Assembly (NCBI RefSeq): GCF_900155865.1
Contig: NZ_LT707006.1
Coordinates: forward strand, 2,768,577-2,832,576
From: Bacteroides bouchesdurhonensis
Lineage (GTDB): Bacteria; Bacteroidota; Bacteroidia; Bacteroidales; Bacteroidaceae
Length of the DNA stretch: 64,000 nt
Direction of reading: 5' to 3'
Each line of letters opens with the position of its first letter. The first letter of the stretch is position 1. Positions 18,401 through 25,686 of the stretch are shown here, in pieces. The notes beneath the pieces were generated by a model that had not been told where the DNA came from, did no database searches, and saw only the letters and a list, made by a program, of their open reading frames with translations. Position numbers and translations under genes: made by a program.

Positions 18401-19820
18401 CTCTGCATATACTGATTTATATAAATTACAAGGAGAGGACCAATCACTGGAAGGGTATTGCCGTCAGTTGGAACGTTCGAATACAAACAAAACGGTGGGT
18501 ATCATTCTGTGTGTAATCTTATTGGTGGCTTCTTTGATTGGTTATTATTTATTGTATATGCGGAAGCGGGTGCAAAATCGGTTGAACCTGGAGCAGGTGC
18601 TTGAGATTAATCAGAAAGTATTTGCCGCTTCTTTACTTAGACCACAGGAGAATGCCGAAGCTCTTCAACGAGAAGAAGATACTTTGAAAGAAATTCCGCA
18701 ACGCATCGTAAAAGAAGCGTTTGGTGCAGTAAATGAGTTGCTGACAATTGAGCGAATGGGGATTGCTGTATATAATGAAACAACACATCGGTTGGAATAT
18801 GCTTCAAGCAATGGTCAGGAAATGCCGGAGATAGTCCAACAGTGTTTCGATACTTGTAAATACCTTTCTGTACAACATTCCCAAGCGATTCCATTGATGA
18901 TTGAGGTGGGGGGTGAACACCAATATGTGGGAGTATTCTATTTGGAACGTAGGGAAGGGACGGAACAAGAAACGGATCGTTTACTATTCGAACTGGTAGC
19001 CCGTTATGTAGCTATTGTCGTATTTAATGCGGTGGTTAAATTGGCTACGAAATATCGGGATATTGAATCAGCGCATGAAGAAACACGTCGTGCCTCATGG
19101 GAGGATAGTATGCTCCATGTGCAGAATATGGTGCTTGACAACTGTCTTTCTACTATCAAGCACGAGACAATCTATTATCCTAATAAGATAAAACAGATCA
19201 TCGGGCGGTTAAATACACAGCAACTCTCGGAAAAAGAAGAACGGGAGGCAATAGAGACAATTACGGAGTTGATTGAATATTATAAAGGAATATTCACTAT
19301 TTTGAGTTCTTGTGCTTCCCGACAGTTGGAAGAGGTTACTTTCCGGCGAACTACTATCCCAGTGCAAGAGCTTTTTGATGCTGCTACAAAATATTTCCGA
19401 AAAGTGAATAAAAATCTGATTGAGAAGCTGGAATTAGTGATAGAGCCGATAGATGCGAAGGTTATAGGTGATGTAAATCAGCTACGTTTCTTGTTTGAGA
19501 ATCTGATCGATGAAGCTTTGACAGTTCATGAAGAAGGAATTATCCGTATACAAGCCTGTAAGGAGGATGAATATATCCGTTTTCTTTTTACGGATACACG
19601 ACGTGAAAAAAGTATAGAAGAATTGAATCAATTATTTTACCCAAATCTGGCCCGCATGACTTCCGGAGAAAAAGGGGAATTAAAGGGTACTGAGTATTTG
19701 GTGTGTAAACAGATTATTCGAGATCATGATGAATTTGCCGGTCGCAGAGGATGCCGCATCAATGCAGAACCTGCTGAAGGTAGTGGATTTACAGTTTATT
19801 TCACTATTCCGCGTAGATAA
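15429..19820 (+). CDS. tandem sensor-kinase-like protein with TPR-type periplasmic domains
   Basis: 1463 residues; I associate it with the DUF5112/DUF5113 proteins of Bacteroides. An N-terminal hydrophobic segment ends in LLSVFFSC, possibly a lipobox or a membrane anchor. Then come TPR-like helices, a membrane helix at about 465-486, a cytoplasmic module with a good HATPase (NTLAENARKY at 726-735, DNGRGIS at 759-765, GSGFGL near 799), a second membrane helix at about 847-864, a periplasmic part, a third helix at about 1022-1044 and a second kinase-like module. The second has a likely phospho-histidine (IKHETIYYP, His 1245) but a ruined HATPase. The first half lacks that histidine. The exact start among several Met codons is uncertain. 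First gene of a three-gene operon. Confidence 0.8.
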   Translation: MMGKDSLSNNRELMMGNERCRNSFSMVPFSLSVIFFPLSFLLLLSVFFSCTDMVPTKEVRLIDSLNGKAYAYRYRNLDSSYKYADQAYRKISLYKSGKAEASNNLGFCAFMNMDFERAEAYHKEVYKLTKNELELLIADIGLMKICQRTSMNKEFYDYRNSALRRMKRIREESDLFADRHETLRLNYAFTEFFIVSSIYYYYLQQRQEAMTSLDSITEEALEDTNQLLYYHYIKGSASLVEADTPEERKLNEFEELYTTWKLAVQSNHPYFEGNSLQAMANMMASPTNFEFFRTRRIHGLEQFGFPVDTLLPFRMAQVALEKFRDYKDLYQIAGAYVTIGKYLNEHGCYSEALDTLTKALDCVNHHHIRYYHHEVDSLDNLLPYAEGDTIFTGVPWFGHEHVKTVPEWISRIREQLSVSYAGLGVKYASNYNRNVYLDILKYTRQDKELESRRLSLEADSKQMTIVLFLVIAGLILVIILCWFFNKRSKVRNQVDVARLQHILSLCRDITSSIPMNVPLIQEGIDQLFGKGRLTLEVHEEKKASLVPLHRLHHDEKALVHLLEPYIEWAADNEQMLEALSEERMQLEKQRYVYEQHIASNKRQNLIKKACLAIVEGINPFIDRILNEVHKLTERGYIDNEEIKKEKYQYIDELVTTINEYNDILALWIKMKQGTLSLNIETFSLNELFDLLGKGRRAFEMKKQKFEIEPTKAMVKADRALTLFMINTLAENARKYTSEGGTIKVYATTTENYVEISVEDNGRGISAEDISHIIGEKVYDSRAIGMKEATDPEELKENKGSGFGLMNCKGIIEKYKKTNELFHVCLFNVTSEPGKGSRFYFRLPTGVRKVIGVLLCLLLPTWIGSCMYDPIPPLLQGNDSIVIVTDSAYNVLLDEASVYADIAYEANKDGRYADALHYIDSAIVLLNEHYWEYADSLHSKRYMKLIGEGTPAEIQWWNDYFDSDYHVILDIRNEAAVAFLALNQLDGYNYNNSAYTDLYKLQGEDQSLEGYCRQLERSNTNKTVGIILCVILLVASLIGYYLLYMRKRVQNRLNLEQVLEINQKVFAASLLRPQENAEALQREEDTLKEIPQRIVKEAFGAVNELLTIERMGIAVYNETTHRLEYASSNGQEMPEIVQQCFDTCKYLSVQHSQAIPLMIEVGGEHQYVGVFYLERREGTEQETDRLLFELVARYVAIVVFNAVVKLATKYRDIESAHEETRRASWEDSMLHVQNMVLDNCLSTIKHETIYYPNKIKQIIGRLNTQQLSEKEEREAIETITELIEYYKGIFTILSSCASRQLEEVTFRRTTIPVQELFDAATKYFRKVNKNLIEKLELVIEPIDAKVIGDVNQLRFLFENLIDEALTVHEEGIIRIQACKEDEYIRFLFTDTRREKSIEELNQLFYPNLARMTSGEKGELKGTEYLVCKQIIRDHDEFAGRRGCRINAEPAEGSGFTVYFTIPRR

Positions 19821-19854
19821 TAAAGAACACATATAAGTTATTTGATAAAGAAAA

Positions 19855-20583
19855 ATGGAAGAGCAAAAATTTAAGGTTATTATTGTTGAGGATGTAAAAT
19901 TGGAGTTGAAGGGGACGGAGGAAATCTTCCGTCATGAAATTCCTAATGCAGAAGTTATTGGTACGGCTATGACCGAAGGGGAATTCTGGTCGTTGATGGA
20001 GACACAGATCCCCGATTTGGTATTGTTAGATTTAGGGTTAGGTGGTTCAACTACGATTGGAGTTGATATTTGCCGTAATATATTTAAGCGTTACAAAGGG
20101 GTTCGTGTATTAATCTTTACCGGAGAAATACTGAATGAGAAACTCTGGGTAGATGTACTGAATGCAGGTGCGGACGGCATTATCCTTAAAACCGGTGAAC
20201 TGCTGACTAAAACGGATGTACAAGCTGTCATGGATGGTAAAAAGCTTGTGTTTAATTATCCTATTCTGGAAAAGATTGTGGACCGTTTCAAGAAGTCGGT
20301 TGCAAATGATGCCAAACGGCAAGAAGCTGTGATTAGCTATGATATTGATGAATATGACGAGCGTTTTCTTCGCCACCTGGCATTGGGATTTACCAAAGAT
20401 ATGATTGCTAATCTGAAAGGAATGCCTTTTGGAGTGAAATCATTGGAGAAACGACAGAATGATCTTATCGGTCGTCTTTTTCCGAACGGGGAACGGATAG
20501 GAGTGAACGCTACACGTTTAGTAGTCCGTGCTTTAGAATTACGTATTATCGACCTCGATAATCTGGAAGCTGATGAAGAGTAA
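19855..20583 (+). CDS. response regulator, receiver plus helical DNA-binding-like domain
   Basis: 242 residues. The receiver domain is canonical: acidic pair ED at 12-13, phosphoacceptor Asp 59 in LVLLDLGLGG, Thr 89 and Lys 112. The C-terminal part (about 165-235) looks like a diverged LuxR/NarL-type helix-turn-helix: DERFLRHLALGFTKDMIANLKGM then VKSLEKRQNDLIGRLF. It follows the sensor gene by 34 bp and is the obvious partner. Its stop lies 11 bp inside the next gene. It may well regulate its own operon, but no operator can be named. Confidence 0.88.
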   Translation: MEEQKFKVIIVEDVKLELKGTEEIFRHEIPNAEVIGTAMTEGEFWSLMETQIPDLVLLDLGLGGSTTIGVDICRNIFKRYKGVRVLIFTGEILNEKLWVDVLNAGADGIILKTGELLTKTDVQAVMDGKKLVFNYPILEKIVDRFKKSVANDAKRQEAVISYDIDEYDERFLRHLALGFTKDMIANLKGMPFGVKSLEKRQNDLIGRLFPNGERIGVNATRLVVRALELRIIDLDNLEADEE

Positions 20584-22027
20584 ATGGCGGGTACCTCATC
20601 CCGCTACAATGTTCTTTCTGCTGACGTTGGCGGTCGTTTTCCTTTCATGGATATGTGATATCTATGGACTAAAGGTGACGTTACCGCAATCAGGAGAAGA
20701 TATTCGTGTGCAAAGTCTGCTAAGCCCGGAAGGAATCCGGTGGTGGTTGCGGAATGCTATTGGTAACTTTACCGGTTTTGCTCCTTTGGGTATGGTAATT
20801 ATTGCCATGTTCGGTCTAGGAGTGGCTATACATTCCGGATTCATAGATGCGTGTATTCGTATTGGGGTAGGAAAACGTCAGGGAAAAAGGAAGATTATTA
20901 TATGGGTGATCATTTTGGGGCTATTGTCAAACGTGATCGGAGACGGGGGATATATCATATTGCTTCCTATTGCCGCCATGCTTTTTCAATGGGTGGATCT
21001 TCATCCGATCGCCGGAATTGTGACGGCTTATGTGTCCGTTGCCTGTGGGTATAGTGCGAATGTCGTGTTAAGTACGATGGACCCATTGCTGGCTCATACC
21101 ACCCAAGAGGCAGCATTAGTGCAAACTGGGTATCAAGGAAATACAGAACCATTGTGCAATTACTTTTTTATGAGTGCTTCTACTGTAGTGATTGCAGCTA
21201 TCGTATATTGGGTTACTCAAAAGTTTCTTATTCCTGTTTTGGGGAAATATGAAGGTAGTGTGAGAATGGAAGCTTACCGACCTTTATCTCGCAAAGAGCG
21301 GCGGGCATTGACACTTGCAATTATTGTGGCAGGGATTTATACGACGCTTATTTTATGGCTAACTTTTTCTTCTTACGGTATACTGCGTGGAGTTAATGGT
21401 GGACTGATGCATTCACCTTTTATTGCAGGTATTTTGTTTTTGCTTTCTTTGGGAGCTGGTTTTACGGGAATGGCCTATGGATTTGGTTCCGGGCGTTATC
21501 GTAGCGATAATGATGTGATTGACGGACTCACCCGACCAATAAAATTATTAGGTGTCTATTTTGTGATTGCTTTTTTTGCTGCACAAATGTTTGCTTGTTT
21601 TGAGTATTCTCATTTGGACAAATGTTTCGCTATCATGGGAGCAGAATTATTATCTTCCTATGAGCCGTCTCCATTATTGACACTTGTTCTGTTTATCTTA
21701 TTCACAGCATTGATTAATCTGATCATGGTGTCTGCTACTTCCAAATGGGCATTTATGTCTTTCATCTTTATTCCTATGTTTGCTCAAATGGGGATTACGC
21801 CTGATGTGACCCAGTGTGCTTTCCGTATTGGAGATAGCTCAACGAATGCTATCACGCCGTTCTTATTTTATATGCCTTTAGTTTTAACTTATATGCGTCA
21901 GTATGACAAACAGATCACTTATGGTTCTTTGTTGAAATACACGTGGAGGTATTCGTTGTGCATTTTGGCTGCATGGACTGCTTTGTTTGTTATTTGGTAT
22001 TTACTGAAGTTGCCAATGGGTTTATAA
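20573..22027 (+). CDS. AbgT-family transporter
   Basis: 484 residues with about 11-13 membrane segments. The family pattern is clear: GFAPLGMVIIAMFGLGVA, SNVIGDGGYIILLPIAAMLF, SVACGYSANVV, and ATSKWAFMSFIFIPMF followed by FRIGDSSTNAITPFLFYMPL near the C-terminus. AbgT of E. coli takes up p-aminobenzoyl-glutamate, and other members export antimetabolites; substrate here is not proven. The start overlaps the response regulator by 11 bp, implying translational coupling to a two-component system, an unusual arrangement for this family. Confidence 0.9.
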   Translation: MKSKWRVPHPATMFFLLTLAVVFLSWICDIYGLKVTLPQSGEDIRVQSLLSPEGIRWWLRNAIGNFTGFAPLGMVIIAMFGLGVAIHSGFIDACIRIGVGKRQGKRKIIIWVIILGLLSNVIGDGGYIILLPIAAMLFQWVDLHPIAGIVTAYVSVACGYSANVVLSTMDPLLAHTTQEAALVQTGYQGNTEPLCNYFFMSASTVVIAAIVYWVTQKFLIPVLGKYEGSVRMEAYRPLSRKERRALTLAIIVAGIYTTLILWLTFSSYGILRGVNGGLMHSPFIAGILFLLSLGAGFTGMAYGFGSGRYRSDNDVIDGLTRPIKLLGVYFVIAFFAAQMFACFEYSHLDKCFAIMGAELLSSYEPSPLLTLVLFILFTALINLIMVSATSKWAFMSFIFIPMFAQMGITPDVTQCAFRIGDSSTNAITPFLFYMPLVLTYMRQYDKQITYGSLLKYTWRYSLCILAAWTALFVIWYLLKLPMGL

Positions 22028-22081
22028 GTAATTGGTACATAGAGATAAAGAAAAAAGTAGATAAAAAAGTAATAGAAAATT

Positions 22082-22111
22082 TTTGTGATTACATAAAAAA
22101 CACTACCTTTG
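22082..22111 (+). promoter_or_regulatory. promoter of tRNA-Arg
   Basis: TTTG (22082-22085), 18-bp spacer, TACCTTTG (22104-22111), then the tRNA 18 bp further on. A near-ideal Bacteroides -33/-7 promoter. Confidence 0.75.
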
Positions 22112-22128
22112 CAACCGCAAATAAGGAT

Positions 22129-22202
<74 letters not shown>

Positions 22203-22207
22203 CACAA

Positions 22208-22244
22208 GGAGGTGTGTCAAAACTCAGGCACATCTCCTTTTTTT
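22208..22244 (+). terminator. hairpin and T-run after tRNA-Arg; also a candidate end of the IS1182-type element
   Basis: GGAGGTGTG pairs with CACATCTCC (9 bp with one G-U) across a 12-nt loop, followed by seven T. It reads as a classical intrinsic terminator for the tRNA. The same stretch closely matches the outer end of the IS1182-type element at 25446-25480 in inverted orientation, so it may instead mark the far end of that element. Confidence 0.7.
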
Positions 22245-22265
22245 GATCTAAAACATTCATTTTCC

Positions 22266-22271
22266 TTTTTT
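22266..22271. repeat. possible target duplication, left copy (T6)
   Basis: TTTTTT directly outside the left inverted repeat of the ISAon1-type element; the same six T lie directly outside the right repeat (23694-23699). Low complexity makes this weak by itself. Confidence 0.45.
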
Positions 22272-22339
22272 GGGATCAACGTAAAAATCTGAGGGGTTAA
22301 AATTCTAAATTGTTATCTTTGCCTCCAAATTAATTGATT

Positions 22340-22681
22340 ATGGAATTAAACGGTTATCGCCTTCTTCTTCCTGAAGGCACTTTGGATTACTTTGACCTTG
22401 TTGATGTGAAGGAAAGCGTGAATGAAGTTGTTATTTACCTTGAAGAGAAGAATATTGTTCCCCAGAAGTATTCCGATCAGGATACAGAAAGCAAAGGTTT
22501 CTATGATCCTGTTGTCGTTCAAGACTTCCCCCTTCGTGGCAAGAAGGTCTTCCTTAACATTCGTCGCCGTCGCTGGATATTAAAAAAGAGTAATGAGTAT
22601 ATCTGCCGTAACTGGCGTATGGTAGCCGAAGGCACTCGTTTGACGCAAGATTTTGCGTCTTTTTTAAAAGAACTATATTGA
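22340..22681 (+). CDS. ISAon1-type transposase, N-terminal ORF
   Basis: 113 residues from the ATG at 22340. I recognise the pattern (MELNGYRLLLPEGTLDYFDL near the start, then VVVQDFPLRGKKVFLNIRRRRW) as the N-terminal protein of ISAon1-type elements; it probably binds the ends. It stops at 22681, and the transposase continues in another frame, so the two parts are likely joined by frameshifting. Confidence 0.8.
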   Translation: MELNGYRLLLPEGTLDYFDLVDVKESVNEVVIYLEEKNIVPQKYSDQDTESKGFYDPVVVQDFPLRGKKVFLNIRRRRWILKKSNEYICRNWRMVAEGTRLTQDFASFLKELY

Positions 22682-23660
22682 TAACTATCCGATCAGTTGC
22701 AAGCTATTAGGGATTTTATATGGAGTTGACGGAGAATTATTGGAGCGTCAATACCGTAACCATCTAAGCGATTACCTTAATTGGGATCAACTAGTCCATG
22801 CAGAGGATTGGTTGTTGTTCGAAAAGAATATCGGTGCTTATATCTGCATTGACGAGGTGGCTCTCTCGCGTGGAGAACTCTATACTGTACTGATCAATAA
22901 AGAAGCTCACGGTGGTAAAGGTAGTATTATCGCTATCATTAAGGGTACGGATGTCTGTACAGTCACCTCTGTTTTGCTTAAGTTATCCCGTCGTCGCCGT
23001 TACCAGGTGCGTGAGATAACCTTGGATATGGCTCCTAATATGGAACAGATTGCCCGGACTTGCTTTCCTGCGGCCAAGCGTGTTACCGATCGTTTTCATG
23101 TACAGAAATTAGCTTATGAAGCCGTTCAGGAGATGCGTGTGAAAGCTCGCTGGGAGGCTTTGGATGAAGAATCCACTCAGATTGCTTATGCAAAGGCCTG
23201 CGGAAAGATGTATCATGCCCCTGTTTTCGCTAATGGAGATACAAGGAAGCAATTGCTGGCAAGAAGTATTTATCTGCTTTACAAGAAGGAGTCATTATGG
23301 ACCCAGTCTCAAAGAATACGAGCTGAAATTCTCTTCAAGGAATATCCCGATATAAAGAAAGGATATTATCTGGCTATGCGGTTAGGTTTAATCTATCATC
23401 AGTGTAAGTTTAAGGATATTGCTTTGACAAGGCTTGCAAGGTGGTATGATGAAGTGGATAAGTCAGGTTTCCTCACATTTGGAAGGGTGGCACGTTCTAT
23501 ACAAACACACTATCTGAATATTATCAACTTCTTTGAAAGGAGAGCAACCAATGCTGCAGCAGAGTCGTTCAATGCTAAGATCAAAGCATTCAGAGCACAG
23601 TTTAGAGGAGTTAGGGATAAGGCTTTCTTTTTATACAGACTAACTAGGTTATATGCATAA
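22668..23660 (+). CDS. ISAon1-type transposase, catalytic ORF
   Basis: The open frame begins at 22668 directly after a stop, overlapping the end of ORF1, and protein-like sequence (KLLGILYGVDGELLERQY) precedes the first usable start, a TTG at 22740. This argues for expression by frameshift from ORF1. The core is an ISL3-like DDE transposase: YICIDEVALSRGELYTV, ITLDMAPNMEQIARTCFPAA, VTDRFHVQKLAYEAVQEMR and, at the end, NAAAESFNAKIKAFRAQFRGVRD. It ends 6 bp before the right inverted repeat. Confidence 0.8.
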   Translation, partial: KNYIDNYPISCKLLGILYGVDGELLERQYRNHLSDYLNWDQLVHAEDWLLFEKNIGAYICIDEVALSRGELYTVLINKEAHGGKGSIIAIIKGTDVCTVTSVLLKLSRRRRYQVREITLDMAPNMEQIARTCFPAAKRVTDRFHVQKLAYEAVQEMRVKARWEALDEESTQIAYAKACGKMYHAPVFANGDTRKQLLARSIYLLYKKESLWTQSQRIRAEILFKEYPDIKKGYYLAMRLGLIYHQCKFKDIALTRLARWYDEVDKSGFLTFGRVARSIQTHYLNIINFFERRATNAAAESFNAKIKAFRAQFRGVRDKAFFLYRLTRLYA

Positions 23661-23693
23661 AATGAAAATCCCTCAGGTTTTTACGTTGATCCC

Positions 23694-23699
23694 TTTTTT
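23694..23699. repeat. possible target duplication, right copy (T6)
   Basis: TTTTTT directly outside the right inverted repeat of the ISAon1-type element, matching the left copy at 22266-22271. Confidence 0.45.
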
Positions 23700-23701
23700 G
23701 T

Positions 23702-25363
23702 CTATGCGGCTATTTTTTGCCTCATTAAACGATAAGTCGTTACATTCCCCGCATTTTGAGCCACACATGGTCTGAGAGCGATAAATATAGCGTGTACATT
23801 CTTTCCCTTTCTCGCTTTTAGCAGTTTTGCACACATTTTTTTGATATTAAATGCTATAGCAAAGAAGGCAAAGTCCATTGTAACCTTGTCTTGTCCCACA
23901 TGCCGGAACCTTCTGTATGCCATGTTGTGTTTCATTTGTCCAAAAACTGCTTCCGGTTCTATACATCGCCTTCCCCTATGCCTGATGCCTTCTTCCGAGA
24001 GCAACCTTTCCCGTGCCTGCCGTTTGTATTGGTTTAACCGGTGGTTTACTTCTATAATACGGTTCCCCCGGGCTTTAAAGCAACTGCCACGCAAAGGGCA
24101 CCCTTCACATCTTTGTGCTTTATACCGGGCACTTTCGGTGATGTATCCGCTCGCAGTCTTGTCACATCTGGTTCCTATACGGTTCATGTGCTGCCCCATA
24201 GGACAAACGTAATAATCCTCTTCCGCATTGTAATGGAGACTCTCCGTATGGAATGGATTGGGGGTATAACGGGGACGCCGTTCTTTATGGAAGTAGTTGT
24301 ACTTGACAAAGGCTTCTATCCCATTATCTTGCATGAACCGGTAATTTTCTTCCGAGCCGTAACCGGAGTCTGCCACACCGACAGTTGGTAAGCGGTTATA
24401 GCGTTGCTCAAAGGAGTGGAAGAAAGGTATGAGGGTCAGTGTATCGGTTGGGTTTGGAAACAGTCGGAAGTCTATGAGGAATTGGTTCTCGGTACCTATT
24501 TGCAGATTATATCCGGGCTTTGTCTGCCCGTTTCTCATGGCGTCTTCTTTCATGCGCATGAAGGTGGCATCAGGATCGGTCTTGGAATAGGAGTTGCGTT
24601 CTCCAAGAGTATCAAGATGGTTGTCGTATTCCATCAACTTGTCACGGTACTCCTCAAGTTCCCGGACCTGTTTCTTCTTTTCCCGGATGACTTTCTTTTG
24701 TTCCTTGTCCTTTGTTACAGGTTGGTGTTCCAGTACCTCTTTAAGTTCATCCACTATATCTGAGAGCATGGCGGGAGTGAACTCTACGGGGGTGTCTTTG
24801 ACGGAGTTCTCTTGGGCTATGGCTTCATCCACCTGCTCCAGGAGAATGCGGATCTTATCCATCAGCTTTGTACGGTTCTTTTCGACTGTCTTGCGCCAGA
24901 CAAAAGTATATTTGTTGGCCCTGGACTCAATCTTGGTACCGTCGATATACTCTACGTCAAGGCTGATGAAACCTTTGTCGGCAAGGACAAGGACCAACTG
25001 CGTGAAGACGTTGTTGATTTCCTCCTTGACACGGTTACGGAAACGGTTGATGGTAATAAAATCCGGATGTTCATTACCGGAAAGCCAGATATAATGAATG
25101 TCACGTAGGAGAAGCTTCTCTATTTTGCGGCACGAATAGATATTGTTCATGTAGGCGTAAATAATCACCTTGAGCATCATTTTAGGATGATAAGGACAAC
25201 GACCGGTTGCTTTATAAAGCTTCTTGAAATTGTCAAGATTGAGATTATCAACAACAGTATTAACTATGCGAACCGGATCGTTCGCTGCTATGTTTTCATC
25301 AATTCTTTGGGGAAAAAGAACTGTTTGGTTGGGAATGTAAGGACGAAAATGTAACTTTGCCAT
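23702..25363 (-). CDS. IS1182-family transposase
   Basis: 553 residues from the ATG at 25363. The N-terminal part carries MAKLHFRPYIPNQ, the DUF772-type region (YHPKMMLKVIIYAYMNNIYSCRKIEKL) and the DDE residues in YIDGTKIESRANKY, VGVADSGYGSEENY and EAVFGQMKHNMAYRRF. A cysteine cluster (CPMGQ ... CEGCPLRGSC) is typical. A 37-codon in-frame extension upstream crosses the hairpin of the element and is rejected. The frame is intact. Confidence 0.9.
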   Translation of the reverse strand: MAKLHFRPYIPNQTVLFPQRIDENIAANDPVRIVNTVVDNLNLDNFKKLYKATGRCPYHPKMMLKVIIYAYMNNIYSCRKIEKLLLRDIHYIWLSGNEHPDFITINRFRNRVKEEINNVFTQLVLVLADKGFISLDVEYIDGTKIESRANKYTFVWRKTVEKNRTKLMDKIRILLEQVDEAIAQENSVKDTPVEFTPAMLSDIVDELKEVLEHQPVTKDKEQKKVIREKKKQVRELEEYRDKLMEYDNHLDTLGERNSYSKTDPDATFMRMKEDAMRNGQTKPGYNLQIGTENQFLIDFRLFPNPTDTLTLIPFFHSFEQRYNRLPTVGVADSGYGSEENYRFMQDNGIEAFVKYNYFHKERRPRYTPNPFHTESLHYNAEEDYYVCPMGQHMNRIGTRCDKTASGYITESARYKAQRCEGCPLRGSCFKARGNRIIEVNHRLNQYKRQARERLLSEEGIRHRGRRCIEPEAVFGQMKHNMAYRRFRHVGQDKVTMDFAFFAIAFNIKKMCAKLLKARKGKNVHAIFIALRPCVAQNAGNVTTYRLMRQKIAA

Positions 25364-25381
25364 AACGAAAAACTTTATGCC

Positions 25382-25389
25382 TAAAGATA
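25382..25389 (-). promoter_or_regulatory. -7-like box of the IS1182-type transposase
   Basis: Read leftward TATCTTTA, one base from consensus, 19 bp upstream of the transposase ATG. Confidence 0.35.
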
Positions 25390-25407
25390 CAAAAACTTTG
25401 GGTAATA

Positions 25408-25441
25408 ACAAAGCCCGGGCTTGGGAAAGTCTGGGCTTTGT
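25408..25441. repeat. hairpin in the 5' end of the IS1182-type element
   Basis: ACAAAGCCC pairs with GGGCTTTGT (9 bp, 16-nt loop). It sits between the terminal repeat and the transposase start, where it could damp outside transcription into the transposase. Confidence 0.6.
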
Positions 25442-25445
25442 GCAT

Positions 25446-25480
25446 AAAAAAAGGTTGGGCCAGCGTTTTGACACAACCTC
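25446..25480. repeat. terminal repeat / hairpin at the right end of the IS1182-type element
   Basis: Read inward (leftward): GAGGTTGTGTCAAAACGCTG, then GCCCAACC and seven T. Close inverted match to 22208-22244 beside tRNA-Arg, including the T-run. The GGTTG/CAACC ends also form a short stem. Confidence 0.55.
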
Positions 25481-25627
25481 TTTTTTATTGTATATCGGAT
25501 TGTTGTGTGCTATTTAGTTGATATATAGGGGTCAGTCTGAAGTATTCTCTTGCTTATAATTCCTTTTACAAAGAATAACGAACGTTATAGAGCTTTCAAA
25601 AAGCTCAAAAAAGGTAAAAAAGAGTTG

Positions 25628-25635
25628 TATCTTTC
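25628..25635 (+). promoter_or_regulatory. -7-like box of the TPR gene
   Basis: TATCTTTC, one base off TAnnTTTG, 51 bp upstream of the TPR gene. Upstream are small palindromes (ATAACGAACGTTAT at 25575-25588; GAGCTTT/AAAGCTC at 25590-25606). Confidence 0.4.
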
Positions 25636-25686
25636 TATTATAACTTATACTTTTGAACGATTAACAACTAAAAAACACATAAAGTT

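Larger units (their letters stand above)
22272..23693 (+). mobile_element. ISAon1-type insertion sequence
   Basis: 1422 bp bounded by inverted repeats: GGGATCAACGTAAAAATCTG at 22272-22291 against its near-exact inverse at 23674-23693, with similarity running on to about 27 bp each side (two mismatches). It contains a small N-terminal ORF and a DDE transposase ORF. Both ends are flanked by TTTTTT. It appears complete, so it may still be mobile. Confidence 0.85.
23700..25480 (-). mobile_element. IS1182-type insertion sequence (right end and transposase; left end probably displaced)
   Basis: A complete IS1182-type transposase gene plus about 115 bp upstream, ending in the repeat at 25446-25480. 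On the other side the transposase stop is only 2 bp from the T6 flank of the ISAon1-type element, leaving no room for a terminal repeat. The most economical reading is that ISAon1 inserted into the 3' noncoding end of this element and that its left end is now at 22208. A truncated copy is the alternative. Confidence 0.7.

Noticed and set aside
22740-23660. Independent start of the ISAon1-type transposase at TTG 22740
   Set aside because: Protein-like sequence continues upstream of it in the same frame, so frameshift expression from ORF1 is the better reading.
25364-25474. 37-codon N-terminal extension of the IS1182-type transposase
   Set aside because: It passes through the hairpin and terminal repeat of the element; the ATG at 25363 gives the normal N-terminus.
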